Origin: Deinococcus cellulosilyticus NBRC 106333 = KACC 11606
GTDB lineage: Bacteria; Deinococcota; Deinococci; Deinococcales; Deinococcaceae
Assembly (NCBI RefSeq): GCF_007990775.1
Contig: NZ_BJXB01000010.1
Coordinates: forward strand, 124,001-188,000
Reading direction: 5' to 3'
DNA length: 64,000 nt
Shown: positions 1-8,669 of the stretch, piece by piece
Layout of the letters: the number at the start of each line of letters is the position of its first letter
How positions within the stretch are numbered: the stretch's first letter is position 1
Translations under genes and position numbers: made by a program
The notes under the pieces: generated by a model
What the model was told of the DNA's origin: nothing
The model's database searches: none
Seen by the model: only the letters and a program-made list of their open reading frames with translations

Positions 1-282
1 GTTCAGCAGGGTTGCGGTCTGGCGCAGGTACAGGCGCAGGTCTTCTTCGAGGCTTCCGGTGTCTGCTGCGGGCGGCATGCGGTTGGCATCATCGACAAAA
101 GCGTCCAGAATCAGGTCCCGTTTGTTTTTCCAGCGGCGGTACAGGGTCTGTTTGGCGATGCCGGTGTGCTGGGCAACGGCTTCCATGCTGATGGCCGCAT
201 ACCCGTGTTCGGTGAGGAGTTGCAGGGCTGCTTCTTTGGCGGCATCTGAGTGGGCGTTGTTGCGTGGGCGACCGATCGACAT
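1..282 (-). CDS. TetR-family transcriptional repressor (3' end outside window)
   Basis: The first 94 codons are visible. They begin MSIGRPRNNAHSDAAKEAA and give a typical TetR N-terminal helix-turn-helix (ISMEAVAQHTGIAKQTLYRRW, about residues 30-50), followed by the start of the ligand domain. The gene runs off the left edge, so the effector pocket cannot be seen. It is divergent from the MFS exporter at 364, with two copies of an imperfect palindrome between them. The usual arrangement would be a drug- or metabolite-responsive repressor controlling the exporter and itself. The start is the ATG at 282, the first Met before the HTH. The family call is firm; the ligand is unknown. Confidence 0.9.
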   Translation of the reverse strand, partial: MSIGRPRNNAHSDAAKEAALQLLTEHGYAAISMEAVAQHTGIAKQTLYRRWKNKRDLILDAFVDDANRMPPAADTGSLEEDLRLYLRQTATLLN

Positions 283-309
283 GTCTTCAGTGTATCACGG
301 GCCAATTAA

Positions 310-354
310 CGATACGTGACGTTGCGTATTGACAATACGTGACGATGCGTATTT
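310..354. promoter_or_regulatory. Double TetR operator overlapping the MFS promoter
   Basis: Two 18-bp copies of ATACGTGACGNTGCGTAT, starting at 312 and 335 (23 bp apart), are each imperfect palindromes with ATACG/CGTAT arms. The second fills the spacer of the MFS promoter. Lying between divergent tetR and transporter genes, they are the expected TetR sites; this role is inferred. Confidence 0.75.
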
Positions 355-357
355 AAT
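329..357 (+). promoter_or_regulatory. Promoter of the MFS exporter, predicted leaderless
   Basis: TTGACA (329-334), a 17-bp spacer and TTTAAT (352-357). The -10 box ends 6 bases before the ATG at 364, so transcription should start at or next to the start codon. No Shine-Dalgarno sequence precedes that ATG, which fits a leaderless mRNA. Confidence 0.75.
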
Positions 358-363
358 CTAATT

Positions 364-1575
364 ATGCAACGGAGCGTCTCGAAAAATGATGCAAGACCCA
401 CTGGAACCGCCCTCTCGACCCTGTCACTCGCCTATTTCATGCTGGGCACCAGCACCCTCTCGGTGGTGGCCCTCAGCACCCCCATCAGCCATGACCTGCA
501 TGTCACCGGAGCCCAGACTGGACTGCTGGTCACGGCCTTCTCCCTGACTTTTGCCGTCTCTGCCCTGCTTTCCCCCTTGCTGGTAGGCCACTGGCCCCGC
601 AAATGGCTGCTGCTGGGAGGCATTGCCTTGCTGGTGGTCGGTCTGCTGCTCGGTGCGGCAGCTCCCAGTTTTCCACTGCTGCTCCTCACCCGCATCATCG
701 CCGGGATCGGTGGAGCCCTGCTGGGCCCCGTGCTTTCCGCCACGGCCAGCATGCTGGTCCCTCCCCAACAGCAGCAACAGGCGCTCTCCAGGGTCTTTTC
801 GGGCTTCACCCTCTCCTCGGTGCTGGGCATCCCCTTCACCTCGGTGATCGGTCCTTTGCTCGGCTGGAGGGGCACCCTGCTCCTGCTCAGCGTGTTGCTG
901 GTGGTCACAGCAATCCTCATCTGGAAGCTGGTCCCGCATATTGCAGGCGGAAACCGGGTGACCCCTGCCACCTACCAGCGGGTGTCCCGCACGCCAGGAC
1001 TGTTCCCCGCTCTGGGCACCACCCTGCTGCAAATTGGTGGGGTGTTCGTGCTGTACGCCGTGATCGGCAGCTACCTGACCCAGCGTTTTGACAGCAGCCC
1101 CACCTGGATTTCTGCCACCTTCCTGGCGTTTGGCATTGCAGGGGTGCTGGGAAATGCCCTGGTGGGCACCCTCAATGCCCGCCTCGGCAACAACCGGATG
1201 CTGCTGCTCGGGCTTGCAGGTGGGGCTTTTGCGATCCTCACCCTGCTCCTCGACCCTGCAGTTCCCCTTGCAGGACTCCTCAGTTTCATGGTGCTGTCCT
1301 TCTTTGCGCAGATGTTCCAGACCCCCCAGCAGGAACGCATGATCCGTCTGAATCCCGCAGAGCGCAACCTGATGCTGGGCTTCAACTCCGCCACCGTCTA
1401 CCTCGGAATCAGCCTCGGTTCGGGCCTCGGCAGTCAACTTCTGGCAACCCTGGGCAGCCAGTGGCTTGCCGCTCCAGCGCTGCTCATGATGCTGGGAGGG
1501 CTTCTCCTCACCATGACTGTGGTGCGAGCCAATCGCAACAGGGCTGCAGCGGTGGATGCAGCTGCCACCGACTGA
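364..1575 (+). CDS. MFS transporter, drug-efflux (DHA1) type
   Basis: 403 aa, about 12 hydrophobic helices, with the charged loop after TM2 (LVGHWPRKWLL) and the TM4 arginine region (LLLTRIIAGIGGALLGPVLSA) typical of DHA1 antiporters related to YdhP/AraJ-like exporters. It probably exports a small compound across the cytoplasmic membrane using the proton gradient. The substrate cannot be read from the sequence. It is divergent from a TetR regulator and preceded by a consensus promoter whose spacer holds an operator, so derepression by the TetR ligand is likely. ATG 364 is chosen because the -10 box is 6 bases upstream (leaderless). A terminator follows directly. Confidence 0.9.
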   Translation: MQRSVSKNDARPTGTALSTLSLAYFMLGTSTLSVVALSTPISHDLHVTGAQTGLLVTAFSLTFAVSALLSPLLVGHWPRKWLLLGGIALLVVGLLLGAAAPSFPLLLLTRIIAGIGGALLGPVLSATASMLVPPQQQQQALSRVFSGFTLSSVLGIPFTSVIGPLLGWRGTLLLLSVLLVVTAILIWKLVPHIAGGNRVTPATYQRVSRTPGLFPALGTTLLQIGGVFVLYAVIGSYLTQRFDSSPTWISATFLAFGIAGVLGNALVGTLNARLGNNRMLLLGLAGGAFAILTLLLDPAVPLAGLLSFMVLSFFAQMFQTPQQERMIRLNPAERNLMLGFNSATVYLGISLGSGLGSQLLATLGSQWLAAPALLMMLGGLLLTMTVVRANRNRAAAVDAAATD

Positions 1576-1589
1576 ACGCAGGATCACGC

Positions 1590-1621
1590 AAAAGCCAGCT
1601 CCGAAAGAGGGGCTGGCTTTT
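1590..1621 (+). terminator. Rho-independent terminator after MFS gene
   Basis: AAAAGCCAGC (1590-1599) pairs with GCTGGCTTTT (1612-1621), extended inward by TCC/GGG. The stem ends in a short T run and lies 15 bases after the MFS stop codon. Confidence 0.8.
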
Positions 1622-1747
1622 GTGCTGTCAGGAGGGCAATCCTCAGGATGGGCCTGAGTTGTGCACAAAATAAGGTTTCTGACAGATCAGGCGGGGTATA
1701 AACGGTTTGAACCCAGTCAAACATCCAACCACTTCCCGGAGACCTGC

Positions 1748-3907
1748 ATGGACCACCAGACCCCCACCATTGCCATCCTCACCGACTGGATCGGACCCTT
1801 CCAGAAGACTGTGCTGGGTGCCCTGCAAGAGACCCTCAATGCAGCAGGGGTGGGCACCGTCACCTACGTGGGTCGGGAAGTGCACCATCCCAACCCCATT
1901 TATGGCACCAGCAACGACATCTACCACCTGTTTGACCCACAGGCACATCAGGCGGTCTTCGTGCTCACCTCCACGCTGGGCAATCACAGCATCGATCAGG
2001 AGCTTCTTGCTTTCATGCAGCCGTTCTTGCAGCTTCCGGTGGTGGGCTTCGGGCGGAAATTGCCGGGCATCCCCACAGTGCGCCTCAGCAACAGAAGTGG
2101 CATGCAGGAACTGATGGAGCACCTGCTGATCGAGAGGGGATACCAGAATTTCGTCTTCATGCGTGGGCCTGAAGACAACCCCGAATCCATTGAGCGGGAA
2201 GAGGTGTTCCGGGAGGCCCTGCGCCAGCATGGACGGGAGTTTCAGGAGGACCACTGCCTGAATGGAGCGTTTTACCCTCCCACCGCGAGACACGTCATGA
2301 TGCACTTCCTGGAAGCAGGCCACCGGGATTTTGATTGTGTGGTCTGTGCCAACGATGAAATGGCCCTCGCGGTGATGGGGGTGCTCGAAGAACACGGTCT
2401 GCATGTCCCTCAGGACGTGGCGGTGGTGGGTTTTGATGACATCGAGATGGGGCAGTTTGGTTCCTCACCCCTCACCACCGTGCATCAACCTGTCTCCGAG
2501 ATGGCAAAAGTGGCGGCCCGGATGCTGCTGGCGATGCTACAGGGCATGCCCCAGGAGGACGTGCTGGTTCCCTCCAGACTGGTGGTCCGGGAGTCTTGTG
2601 GCAGTGCAGGAAAACGGCCAACCCAGGTGGCCCCTGTGGAACAGGGTGAAACCGAGAGAACCCTGCACCAGTTGTTCCTTTCAGACCTGGAAACCGCAGG
2701 GGAGGTGTTTCTGCCCGCCTGGAAGAAAGCGCTGGAGGAGATTCGCACGGCTGCAGAACTCGAGCGCCACCAGCAGTTGCTGCTCCACTGGAGCGTTGAC
2801 CTGCAGCACCTGCAAGCCGCCCAGCAGCAACGGGCACTCGCTCTGGGATTGCAGGCCAGCCATCTGGTTTCTGAACGCATCCTCAGGCTGGAAACCCGGC
2901 ACACGGTGGGGCAACTGCAGTACACCCGGCACGTTTCCCATGTGGGCACTTCGATGGGAGCACATGACACCCTGGAAGGCCTGCTGGATGAACTCAAGCA
3001 CAGCCTTCCCTCGATTGGACTGCACTATTTCATGCTGGCCCTCTACGACCACTATGGACCCACCCCGGGTTCACGGCTGAAAATTCACCTGAGCAGTGGA
3101 GGCGTGGGCACGGAAGGGGATGTACTGGAGACCCGTGCCTTGCTTCCGGGTTATTTGCTGCAGCGTCCACTTCTCAACTGGCAGGTCCACCCGATTTACG
3201 TGAATGACGAACATTATGGCTGTTTCATGATGGTGGAACCGCAAGGCTGGGGAGGAGATGAGGAACTGCTGCGCTATCTGGTGACCCGCAGCATCCACCA
3301 CATGGTGAAAACCCGCGCGCTGATCCGGCACTCTGAGGAACTGGAGCAGCAGGTGCAGGATCGCACCCGGCAACTGGAGGAGGCCAACCGGGAATTGCGC
3401 CGCAGTTTGCTGCTGGATGGCCTGACCCGTGTGTACAACCGCTCGGCGTTTGACGATTACCTCAGGCGCATGTGGAAGGAACACCAGCGTTCCGGCCAGA
3501 GCCTGTCGGTGATCATGTGCGATGTGGATTTCTTCAAGAAGTACAACGACGCCTGCGGGCACCTTGCCGGAGATGACTGCCTGCGTGCCATCGCACAGGC
3601 CCTTTCTCAGGCGGCCTACCGACCTGGAGACATGGTGGCCCGCTATGGTGGAGAAGAATTCGTGGTGGTGCTCCCTGATACCACTGCAGAAGGGGCAAAG
3701 CACGTTGCAATGCGCATTCAGGAGACAGTGGCGGCCCTGAAACTCCGGCATCCGGCTTCAGAGGTGTCTCCCCACATCACCTTGTCCATGGGGGTGAAGG
3801 CCCATGTTCCCCGTGCAGGGGAGGACCCCATGCAACTGGTGCATGCGGCCGACCAGGGGCTGTATCACTCCAAACGACTCAGGCGAAACTGCATCACGGT
3901 GCTGTGA
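1748..3907 (+). CDS. Cytosolic LacI-type ligand-binding domain fused to GGDEF diguanylate cyclase
   Basis: 719 aa. Residues about 5-290 are a LacI/GalR-like periplasmic-binding-protein fold (VVCANDEMALAVMGVLEEHG, VAVVGFDDIEMG, LVPSRLVVRESCG) without the LacI DNA-binding helix. A linker and a coiled coil (about 530-555) lead to a GGDEF domain with active motif GGEEF (634-638) and inhibitory I-site RPGD (625-628) five residues before it. No signal peptide or TM segment is seen, so it should sense a cytosolic ligand, perhaps a sugar, and make c-di-GMP with product inhibition. The start is ATG 1748 behind GGAGA; upstream in-frame codons look non-coding. A paralogue of the same length lies at 25346-27505. 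It converges on the protease gene at 3925. Confidence 0.9.
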   Translation: MDHQTPTIAILTDWIGPFQKTVLGALQETLNAAGVGTVTYVGREVHHPNPIYGTSNDIYHLFDPQAHQAVFVLTSTLGNHSIDQELLAFMQPFLQLPVVGFGRKLPGIPTVRLSNRSGMQELMEHLLIERGYQNFVFMRGPEDNPESIEREEVFREALRQHGREFQEDHCLNGAFYPPTARHVMMHFLEAGHRDFDCVVCANDEMALAVMGVLEEHGLHVPQDVAVVGFDDIEMGQFGSSPLTTVHQPVSEMAKVAARMLLAMLQGMPQEDVLVPSRLVVRESCGSAGKRPTQVAPVEQGETERTLHQLFLSDLETAGEVFLPAWKKALEEIRTAAELERHQQLLLHWSVDLQHLQAAQQQRALALGLQASHLVSERILRLETRHTVGQLQYTRHVSHVGTSMGAHDTLEGLLDELKHSLPSIGLHYFMLALYDHYGPTPGSRLKIHLSSGGVGTEGDVLETRALLPGYLLQRPLLNWQVHPIYVNDEHYGCFMMVEPQGWGGDEELLRYLVTRSIHHMVKTRALIRHSEELEQQVQDRTRQLEEANRELRRSLLLDGLTRVYNRSAFDDYLRRMWKEHQRSGQSLSVIMCDVDFFKKYNDACGHLAGDDCLRAIAQALSQAAYRPGDMVARYGGEEFVVVLPDTTAEGAKHVAMRIQETVAALKLRHPASEVSPHITLSMGVKAHVPRAGEDPMQLVHAADQGLYHSKRLRRNCITVL

Positions 3908-3924
3908 TTCTGCTGCCCTCAGGT

Positions 3925-5028
3925 TCAGAAGGCTGTGCTGGAGAGGGAAAGCCTGTCCCGGGCTTCTGTTTCGAGTTCCTGCAGTTCTTCAAAGGTCCCC
4001 GGGTAGGTCTGGTGAATGCCTGCTTTCACCTCTTCGCGAATCTTTTCGATGCGCTCCAGGGCAAGGTCTCCCTTGTTTTCTGCGGTCAGGGTGACCACCT
4101 CCACCAGCGCCTGAAACAGCTGGGGCCACCACTCAGGACAGGGGCTGTTCTGCAACTCCCTGGCACGCTGTGGATTCTCAAGGTGTCTGGCCTGCACGTA
4201 GGCCTCTGACCAGTCGCTCACGCCCCCCCAGGCTTCAGGGTCTGCCAGGGTTCGGAAGGTTTTGAGGGTGTCCATCGCTTCGGGGATTTTTTTGTGGGAC
4301 ACCTGGTGGTGGTGCAACATCCACAGCAAACGGGTGATCAACTGGGGGTGTTTTGCCTGGTGTGCAGCTTTTTGCAGGGGTTCAAGGGGAATGTCTTCTG
4401 CCCGGACGCGCCTGAGCAGGGACTGCATGCAGTACAGCACCATCAGGGGTTCGGCGTCTGTGCGAAACTTCCAGAGGTTCCACAGAAACCAGCCATCATG
4501 GGTCATGTGTTCGGTCTGCAGGGGATACAGGTTCCACAGGATGCTGTACACGCTGTAAATGGCCAGACATCCCCACAGGACCTGCGGCACTCCGGAGGTC
4601 AGCGAGAACCCTGTGGTGGCGACCAGCAAAGTGAGAACATCCATGACCACGCCTGCTGTCCACAGCCACACATACCTCGGCGCCAGACGACCCTGCAGCA
4701 TCTGGAGGGTGGTTTCTGCTGTCACCATGCCCTGATAACCCCTGGGAGGTGCTTTCCACCTGAGCCTCCAGCCTTCTTCCTCATGGATGACCAGCACATG
4801 AAAAACCTGAATGGAGGTCACCTGAAACCCCTGGTGTCTGGCGGCCAGAAGGTGCCCCAGTTCATGCAGGGTGGTGCACAGCAGTGCACAGATCCAGGTG
4901 ATGAAGATCATTGCGGGCACTTCCAGGCCATGTGTAGGTCCCAGGCTGCTGAGGGTCTTCTGCACGCCGGGTTGCATGAACATCGCTATGTAAAGGGGCA
5001 CAGTGATCAGGTAGACAAGATAAATCAA
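3925..5028 (-). CDS. M50-like (site-2 protease type) membrane zinc metallopeptidase
   Basis: 367 aa. The N-terminal half is membrane-embedded, with HELGH at residues 55-59 inside a hydrophobic segment, as in site-2/SpoIVFB-type intramembrane proteases. A second hydrophobic stretch contains VVMDVLTLL, and a further segment contains NLYPLQTEHMTHDGW, in the position of the third zinc ligand (N/D-P-x-x-x-D in the family; here NLYPLQTEHMTHDG). The C-terminal ~170 residues are soluble and helical (TPR-like look). The start is TTG 5028, placed by a strong GGAGG five bases upstream; an upstream ATG frame stops at once. It lies downstream of deoR on the same strand with a 157-bp gap. The substrate is unknown. 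Confidence 0.75.
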   Translation of the reverse strand: MIYLVYLITVPLYIAMFMQPGVQKTLSSLGPTHGLEVPAMIFITWICALLCTTLHELGHLLAARHQGFQVTSIQVFHVLVIHEEEGWRLRWKAPPRGYQGMVTAETTLQMLQGRLAPRYVWLWTAGVVMDVLTLLVATTGFSLTSGVPQVLWGCLAIYSVYSILWNLYPLQTEHMTHDGWFLWNLWKFRTDAEPLMVLYCMQSLLRRVRAEDIPLEPLQKAAHQAKHPQLITRLLWMLHHHQVSHKKIPEAMDTLKTFRTLADPEAWGGVSDWSEAYVQARHLENPQRARELQNSPCPEWWPQLFQALVEVVTLTAENKGDLALERIEKIREEVKAGIHQTYPGTFEELQELETEARDRLSLSSTAF

Positions 5029-5185
5029 GGCGTCCTCCAGAATTCCAATGCTGTAGCCAGACGGTCATTTTTTCATGGCTGATTGCTTTATGGTAGCTGA
5101 AAAAGAGCAGACCTGATCGAATAAAGGGAGCTCTGTGAAAAGCATAAACTTTCACCAATCCATGTTCGAATGTGTTCGATTTTTT

Positions 5186-5953
5186 TCAGGGTGCCTCAAT
5201 CACCTGCACCTGACGCTCCTGCATGAACGCCCGGGCCTCATCAGGAGCCTGATCGGTGATCCACAGGTCCACGGCGTCCACCGGGGCGAACGTGGCAAAA
5301 CCCAGGTTTCCCCATTTGCTGTGGTCGGCCATCAGCACCTTCTGGTTGCTGCGCTTCAGGATTTCTGACTTCAGCTGGGCCTCGATCAGGTTGGTGTTGG
5401 TGAGGCCGCTTCTGGGGTGGATGCCACACGCCCCCACAAAAAACACGTCGTAATTGTACTTCTGGATCATCTGGATGGCGTCCGGACCCACCAGACTGAA
5501 GGTGCCCTGGTAGGCTTCTCCTCCGATCAGGTACAGGCGGCATTCGCTGTGCAGTTCATAGGCAATGTTGATGGCGTGGGTCACCACATAAACCGTGCGG
5601 GCCAGTTGTGGATCGGCTTTGAGGGCCAGGGCCAGTTGAATGGCGGTGGTTCCCGCGTCAATGTAGATGGTCTGCCCGGGCTGGATGAGCTCCCTGGCTT
5701 TCAGCCCGATGCGCTCCTTGGGGCCTCTGGAGAGCTTCTGGCGCTCCTGGTACTGCATGTCCATGCTGTTGAGGGTGGCTCCCCCATGCACCTTCTTGAT
5801 GAGCCCTCTGGCCGCGAGGGTGTCCAGGTCCCGGCGGATGGTCATCTCGCTGGTTTTCAGCTGTCGGGCCAGTTCGCTGGTGCGGCAGGAGCCTTTTTCC
5901 ACCAGCAGTTTGAGGATGGTTTGCAGGCGGTCTTCTGCGAGGGGGAGGGTCAT
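5186..5953 (-). CDS. fruR: DeoR-family regulator, probable fructose operon repressor
   Basis: 255 aa. The N-terminal DeoR winged helix (residues ~6-60; SELARQLKTSEMTIRRDLDTL) is followed by a sugar-phosphate-isomerase-like sensor domain (DAGTTAIQLALAL; VFFVGACGIHPRSGLTN). It is divergent from fruB-fruK-fruA with 262 bp between. In other bacteria, FruR proteins of this family are relieved by fructose-1-phosphate. Assignment to the fru operon rests on position and on the strong inverted repeat at the fruB promoter. The start is ATG 5953, at the beginning of the HTH. Confidence 0.85.
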   Translation of the reverse strand: MTLPLAEDRLQTILKLLVEKGSCRTSELARQLKTSEMTIRRDLDTLAARGLIKKVHGGATLNSMDMQYQERQKLSRGPKERIGLKARELIQPGQTIYIDAGTTAIQLALALKADPQLARTVYVVTHAINIAYELHSECRLYLIGGEAYQGTFSLVGPDAIQMIQKYNYDVFFVGACGIHPRSGLTNTNLIEAQLKSEILKRSNQKVLMADHSKWGNLGFATFAPVDAVDLWITDQAPDEARAFMQERQVQVIEAP

Positions 5954-5983
5954 GCTTCTGTTTTACCAGAAAATGGCCAGTTT

Positions 5984-6024
5984 TGTGCGAATTTGTGTCC
6001 TTTAAAAACCCGTGCAAACGCACA
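5984..6024. promoter_or_regulatory. Possible second regulator site between deoR and fruB
   Basis: TGTGCGAAT (5984-5992) and CAAACGCACA (6015-6024) resemble the inner ends of the inverted repeat at 6084-6129 (TGTGCGAAT...GCAAACCGCACA), spaced further apart. This may be a weaker site of the same regulator near the deoR start. Confidence 0.4.
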
Positions 6025-6083
6025 TTGTGAAGACAATGGCCTGTGAAAGCATCAAAGTACCCGGTTTTCGCTCAGGATGCAGC

Positions 6084-6129
6084 AAGGTGAGGATGTGCGA
6101 ATGGCTTGCAAACCGCACATCCTCACCTT
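6084..6129. promoter_or_regulatory. Perfect 16-bp inverted repeat, probable FruR operator
   Basis: AAGGTGAGGATGTGCG (6084-6099) and its exact reverse complement (6114-6129) are separated by 14 bases that hold the -35 box. Occupancy would cover the whole fruB promoter. Its location between fruR and fruB points to the DeoR-type regulator. Confidence 0.7.
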
Positions 6130-6134
6130 ATAAT
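6106..6134 (+). promoter_or_regulatory. fruBKA promoter
   Basis: TTGCAA (6106-6111), 17-bp spacer, TATAAT (6129-6134). It sits inside the 16-bp inverted repeat, leaving about 75 bases of 5' leader before the fruB start at 6216. Confidence 0.8.
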
Positions 6135-6215
6135 CAAACAAAATCGAACAATTCCAAAAGCGTCCGATCAGATCCTTTCCTGTCCCCACAGGATTCCCCT
6201 GCCCCAGAGGTTCCC

Positions 6216-8669
6216 ATGCTTCAACTGAAAAGAGAAGATGTCTTGCTGGCTGCCCACGCCAGCACCCAGCGTGATGCCATCGAGCAGGTGGCGGCCCTGC
6301 TCGCCCAGAACGGCTTCATTGATCCTGCTTATGCCCAGAGCATGCTGGAACGCGAACAGACCGCCACCACCTACCTGGCCCACGGGGTGGCCATCCCCCA
6401 CGGCCTGCCCCAGCACCGCAGCCTGGTGCACAAAACTGGACTTGCCGTGCTGCAGATCCCCGAAGGGGTGCAGTGGGGACCGGAAAAGGCCCACCTCCTG
6501 ATTGGCATTGCCTCCCAGTCCGACGAGCACCTCGAAATCCTGCGCCGACTGACCCGCGTGCTCGGCGAAGCTGAAAAAATCCGTGCCCTGCACACCACAA
6601 CAAGCCCCGAGGACATCATCGAATTCCTCACCGGAAACCGCCCGGAGCCTGAAGCAAAAGGCCTCCCCGATTTCCCTGAAGGCTTTGAGGTGGTGCTTCC
6701 CAACCCCACCGGGATGCACGCCCGGCCTGCCCGCAATCTGGTGGAACTCGTCAGCACCTTTGATGCCCAGGTGCGCATCCGGGCCGGGAACCGCACTGCG
6801 GAAGCCAGCAGCATGATGGATTTGCTGGGCCTCGGGGCCAGCCGTGGCACCCTGCTGCATGTCAGCGCACAGGGCAAAGATGCTAAAAATGTGCTCACAC
6901 GCCTGAAGAAAGCCATTCTGGAAGGCCTCGGAGACGACCTCACCGAGCCTGTCACCGAAACGTCCCACCCGGCATTGCACTTCCAGGCCAGCAGCGGGCT
7001 GCAGCTCCAGGGCCTCGCGGCATCGGTGGGCCTTGCCATCGGGGAAATCCACCAGCATCGGGTCTTGCACCTGCAGGTGGAGGACACCCCCGCTGACATG
7101 GCCGATGAAACCGAAAAGTTGCAAAAAGCCCTCGATCAGGCACAATCCGAACTGCTCGACCTCGCAGAAGGGGTGCGTCACCGTCTGGGCTCCGGCAAGG
7201 CCGAGATCTTTCAGGCTCAGGCCAGTCTGCTGGAAGACCCGGCCCTGATCCAGCAGGTGGTCAGCACCATGCTGCAGGGGCACAGTGCCGCCTGGGCGTT
7301 CCAGCAGGTGCTCAATGAACGCATCGGTCAGCTGAAAAAACTCGATGACCCGGTGCTCGCTGCCCGGGCGGTGGATTTCAGCGACGTGAAAGACCGGGTG
7401 CTCGGTCACCTGCTTGGGCAGATCAACCAGAGCACCCTGAAACTGGACCGCCCGGTGGTGCTGATCGCAGAGGACCTCACCCCCAGCGACACCGCCATGC
7501 TCGACCCCGATTTGATTCTGGGTTTCTGCACTGCGGTGGGCGGCCCCACCTCCCACTCGGCCATCCTGGCCCGCAGCCTGGGGATTCCTGCTGTGGTGGG
7601 TGCAGGACGGGACGTGCTCAGCATTCCTGCTGGATCGAAAAGCATTCTGGATGGGTTTTCCGGGACACTTTACGTGGAACCCAGCGCAGAAGACATCCGT
7701 GAAGCCCAGACCACCCTGCGCAACTGGCAGGAGGAACTTGAAGTGGCCCGCGCGGCCCGCCACCAGCCTGCCACCACCACAGACGGGGTGAGCATTGAAG
7801 TGGCCGCCAACGTCAACCGCGCTTCCGATGTGCCTGCCGCCCTGGAAAACGGAGCCGAAGGGGTGGGCCTGATGCGCACCGAGTTCCTGTTTCTGGAAAG
7901 CGACCACGCCCCCTCCGAAGAAGAACAGTACCAGGCCTACCGCCAGATGGTCGAAGCCCTGCAGGGCAAACCCCTGATTGTCCGCACTCTGGACATCGGC
8001 GGAGACAAGGAAGTGGGTTACCTGGGTCTGGAGCGGGAGGACAACTCCTTCCTGGGCATGCGTGGCATCCGGCTGTGCTTCCAGCGCCCGGACCTGTTTT
8101 TGCCGCAACTGCGCGCCATTTACCGGGCGGCCCGGCATGGACCCCTCAAAATCATGTTCCCGATGGTCTCCACCCTGGAGGACTTCCAGAAGGCCCGTGA
8201 CCTTGCAGAAGGGGTGCGCGTGGAAGTCGGTGCACCGAAAGTGGAGCTTGGCATCATGATCGAGGTGCCCTCTGCAGTGATGCTCGCCGAAGAACTTGCC
8301 AGAGAGGTGGATTTCTTCTCGATTGGCACCAACGACCTCACCCAGTACACCCTGGCGATGGACCGCCTGCACCCGGAGCTCGCCCACCAGGCAGACGGAT
8401 TGCATCCCGCCGTGCTGCGCATGATCGACCACACCGTGCAGGCCGCCCGCAAACACGGCCGCTGGGTCGGGGTGTGCGGAGGGATCGCCGGAGATGTGGA
8501 AGGGGCCCTGATCCTCACCGGACTGGGCGTGAGTGAGCTGAGTGTGGCCACCCCGGCGGTGCCCACCATCAAAGCCACCCTGCGGGAAAAAAGCCACCAG
8601 GACCTCGTGCAGCTTGCCCAGAAGGCCCTCAGGTGCCAGACCGCCAGGGAAGTGAGGGGCCTCTTGTGA
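6216..8669 (+). CDS. fruB: Fructose PTS multiphosphoryl transfer protein EIIA-HPr-EI
   Basis: 817 aa fusion carrying phosphate from PEP to FruA. EIIA(Fru) spans about 1-143 with phospho-His62 in AIPHGLPQ. HPr spans about 155-245 with His168 in GMHARPA. Enzyme I spans about 265-817 with His447 in GGPTSHSAILARS, a C-terminal PEP-binding barrel including DFFSIGTNDLTQYTLAMDR, and the cysteine-containing GVCGGIAGD. Order and length match multiphosphoryl transfer proteins of fructose systems. The start is ATG 6216 (MLQLKREDVL) after CAGAGG; the 68 upstream in-frame codons cross the operator and are unlikely to be translated. It overlaps fruK by GTGA, so the two are translationally coupled. Confidence 0.95.
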   Translation: MLQLKREDVLLAAHASTQRDAIEQVAALLAQNGFIDPAYAQSMLEREQTATTYLAHGVAIPHGLPQHRSLVHKTGLAVLQIPEGVQWGPEKAHLLIGIASQSDEHLEILRRLTRVLGEAEKIRALHTTTSPEDIIEFLTGNRPEPEAKGLPDFPEGFEVVLPNPTGMHARPARNLVELVSTFDAQVRIRAGNRTAEASSMMDLLGLGASRGTLLHVSAQGKDAKNVLTRLKKAILEGLGDDLTEPVTETSHPALHFQASSGLQLQGLAASVGLAIGEIHQHRVLHLQVEDTPADMADETEKLQKALDQAQSELLDLAEGVRHRLGSGKAEIFQAQASLLEDPALIQQVVSTMLQGHSAAWAFQQVLNERIGQLKKLDDPVLAARAVDFSDVKDRVLGHLLGQINQSTLKLDRPVVLIAEDLTPSDTAMLDPDLILGFCTAVGGPTSHSAILARSLGIPAVVGAGRDVLSIPAGSKSILDGFSGTLYVEPSAEDIREAQTTLRNWQEELEVARAARHQPATTTDGVSIEVAANVNRASDVPAALENGAEGVGLMRTEFLFLESDHAPSEEEQYQAYRQMVEALQGKPLIVRTLDIGGDKEVGYLGLEREDNSFLGMRGIRLCFQRPDLFLPQLRAIYRAARHGPLKIMFPMVSTLEDFQKARDLAEGVRVEVGAPKVELGIMIEVPSAVMLAEELAREVDFFSIGTNDLTQYTLAMDRLHPELAHQADGLHPAVLRMIDHTVQAARKHGRWVGVCGGIAGDVEGALILTGLGVSELSVATPAVPTIKATLREKSHQDLVQLAQKALRCQTAREVRGLL

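Noticed and set aside
424..1668. 414-codon minus-strand frame opposite the MFS gene
   Set aside because: Composition (Gly/Gln/His/Glu-rich) is the antisense image of hydrophobic helices; no motif.
6168..8597. 809-codon open frame antisense to fruB
   Set aside because: High GC gives long open antisense frames; the translation is His/Gly/Gln-rich with no family resemblance and lies opposite a fully conserved PTS protein.
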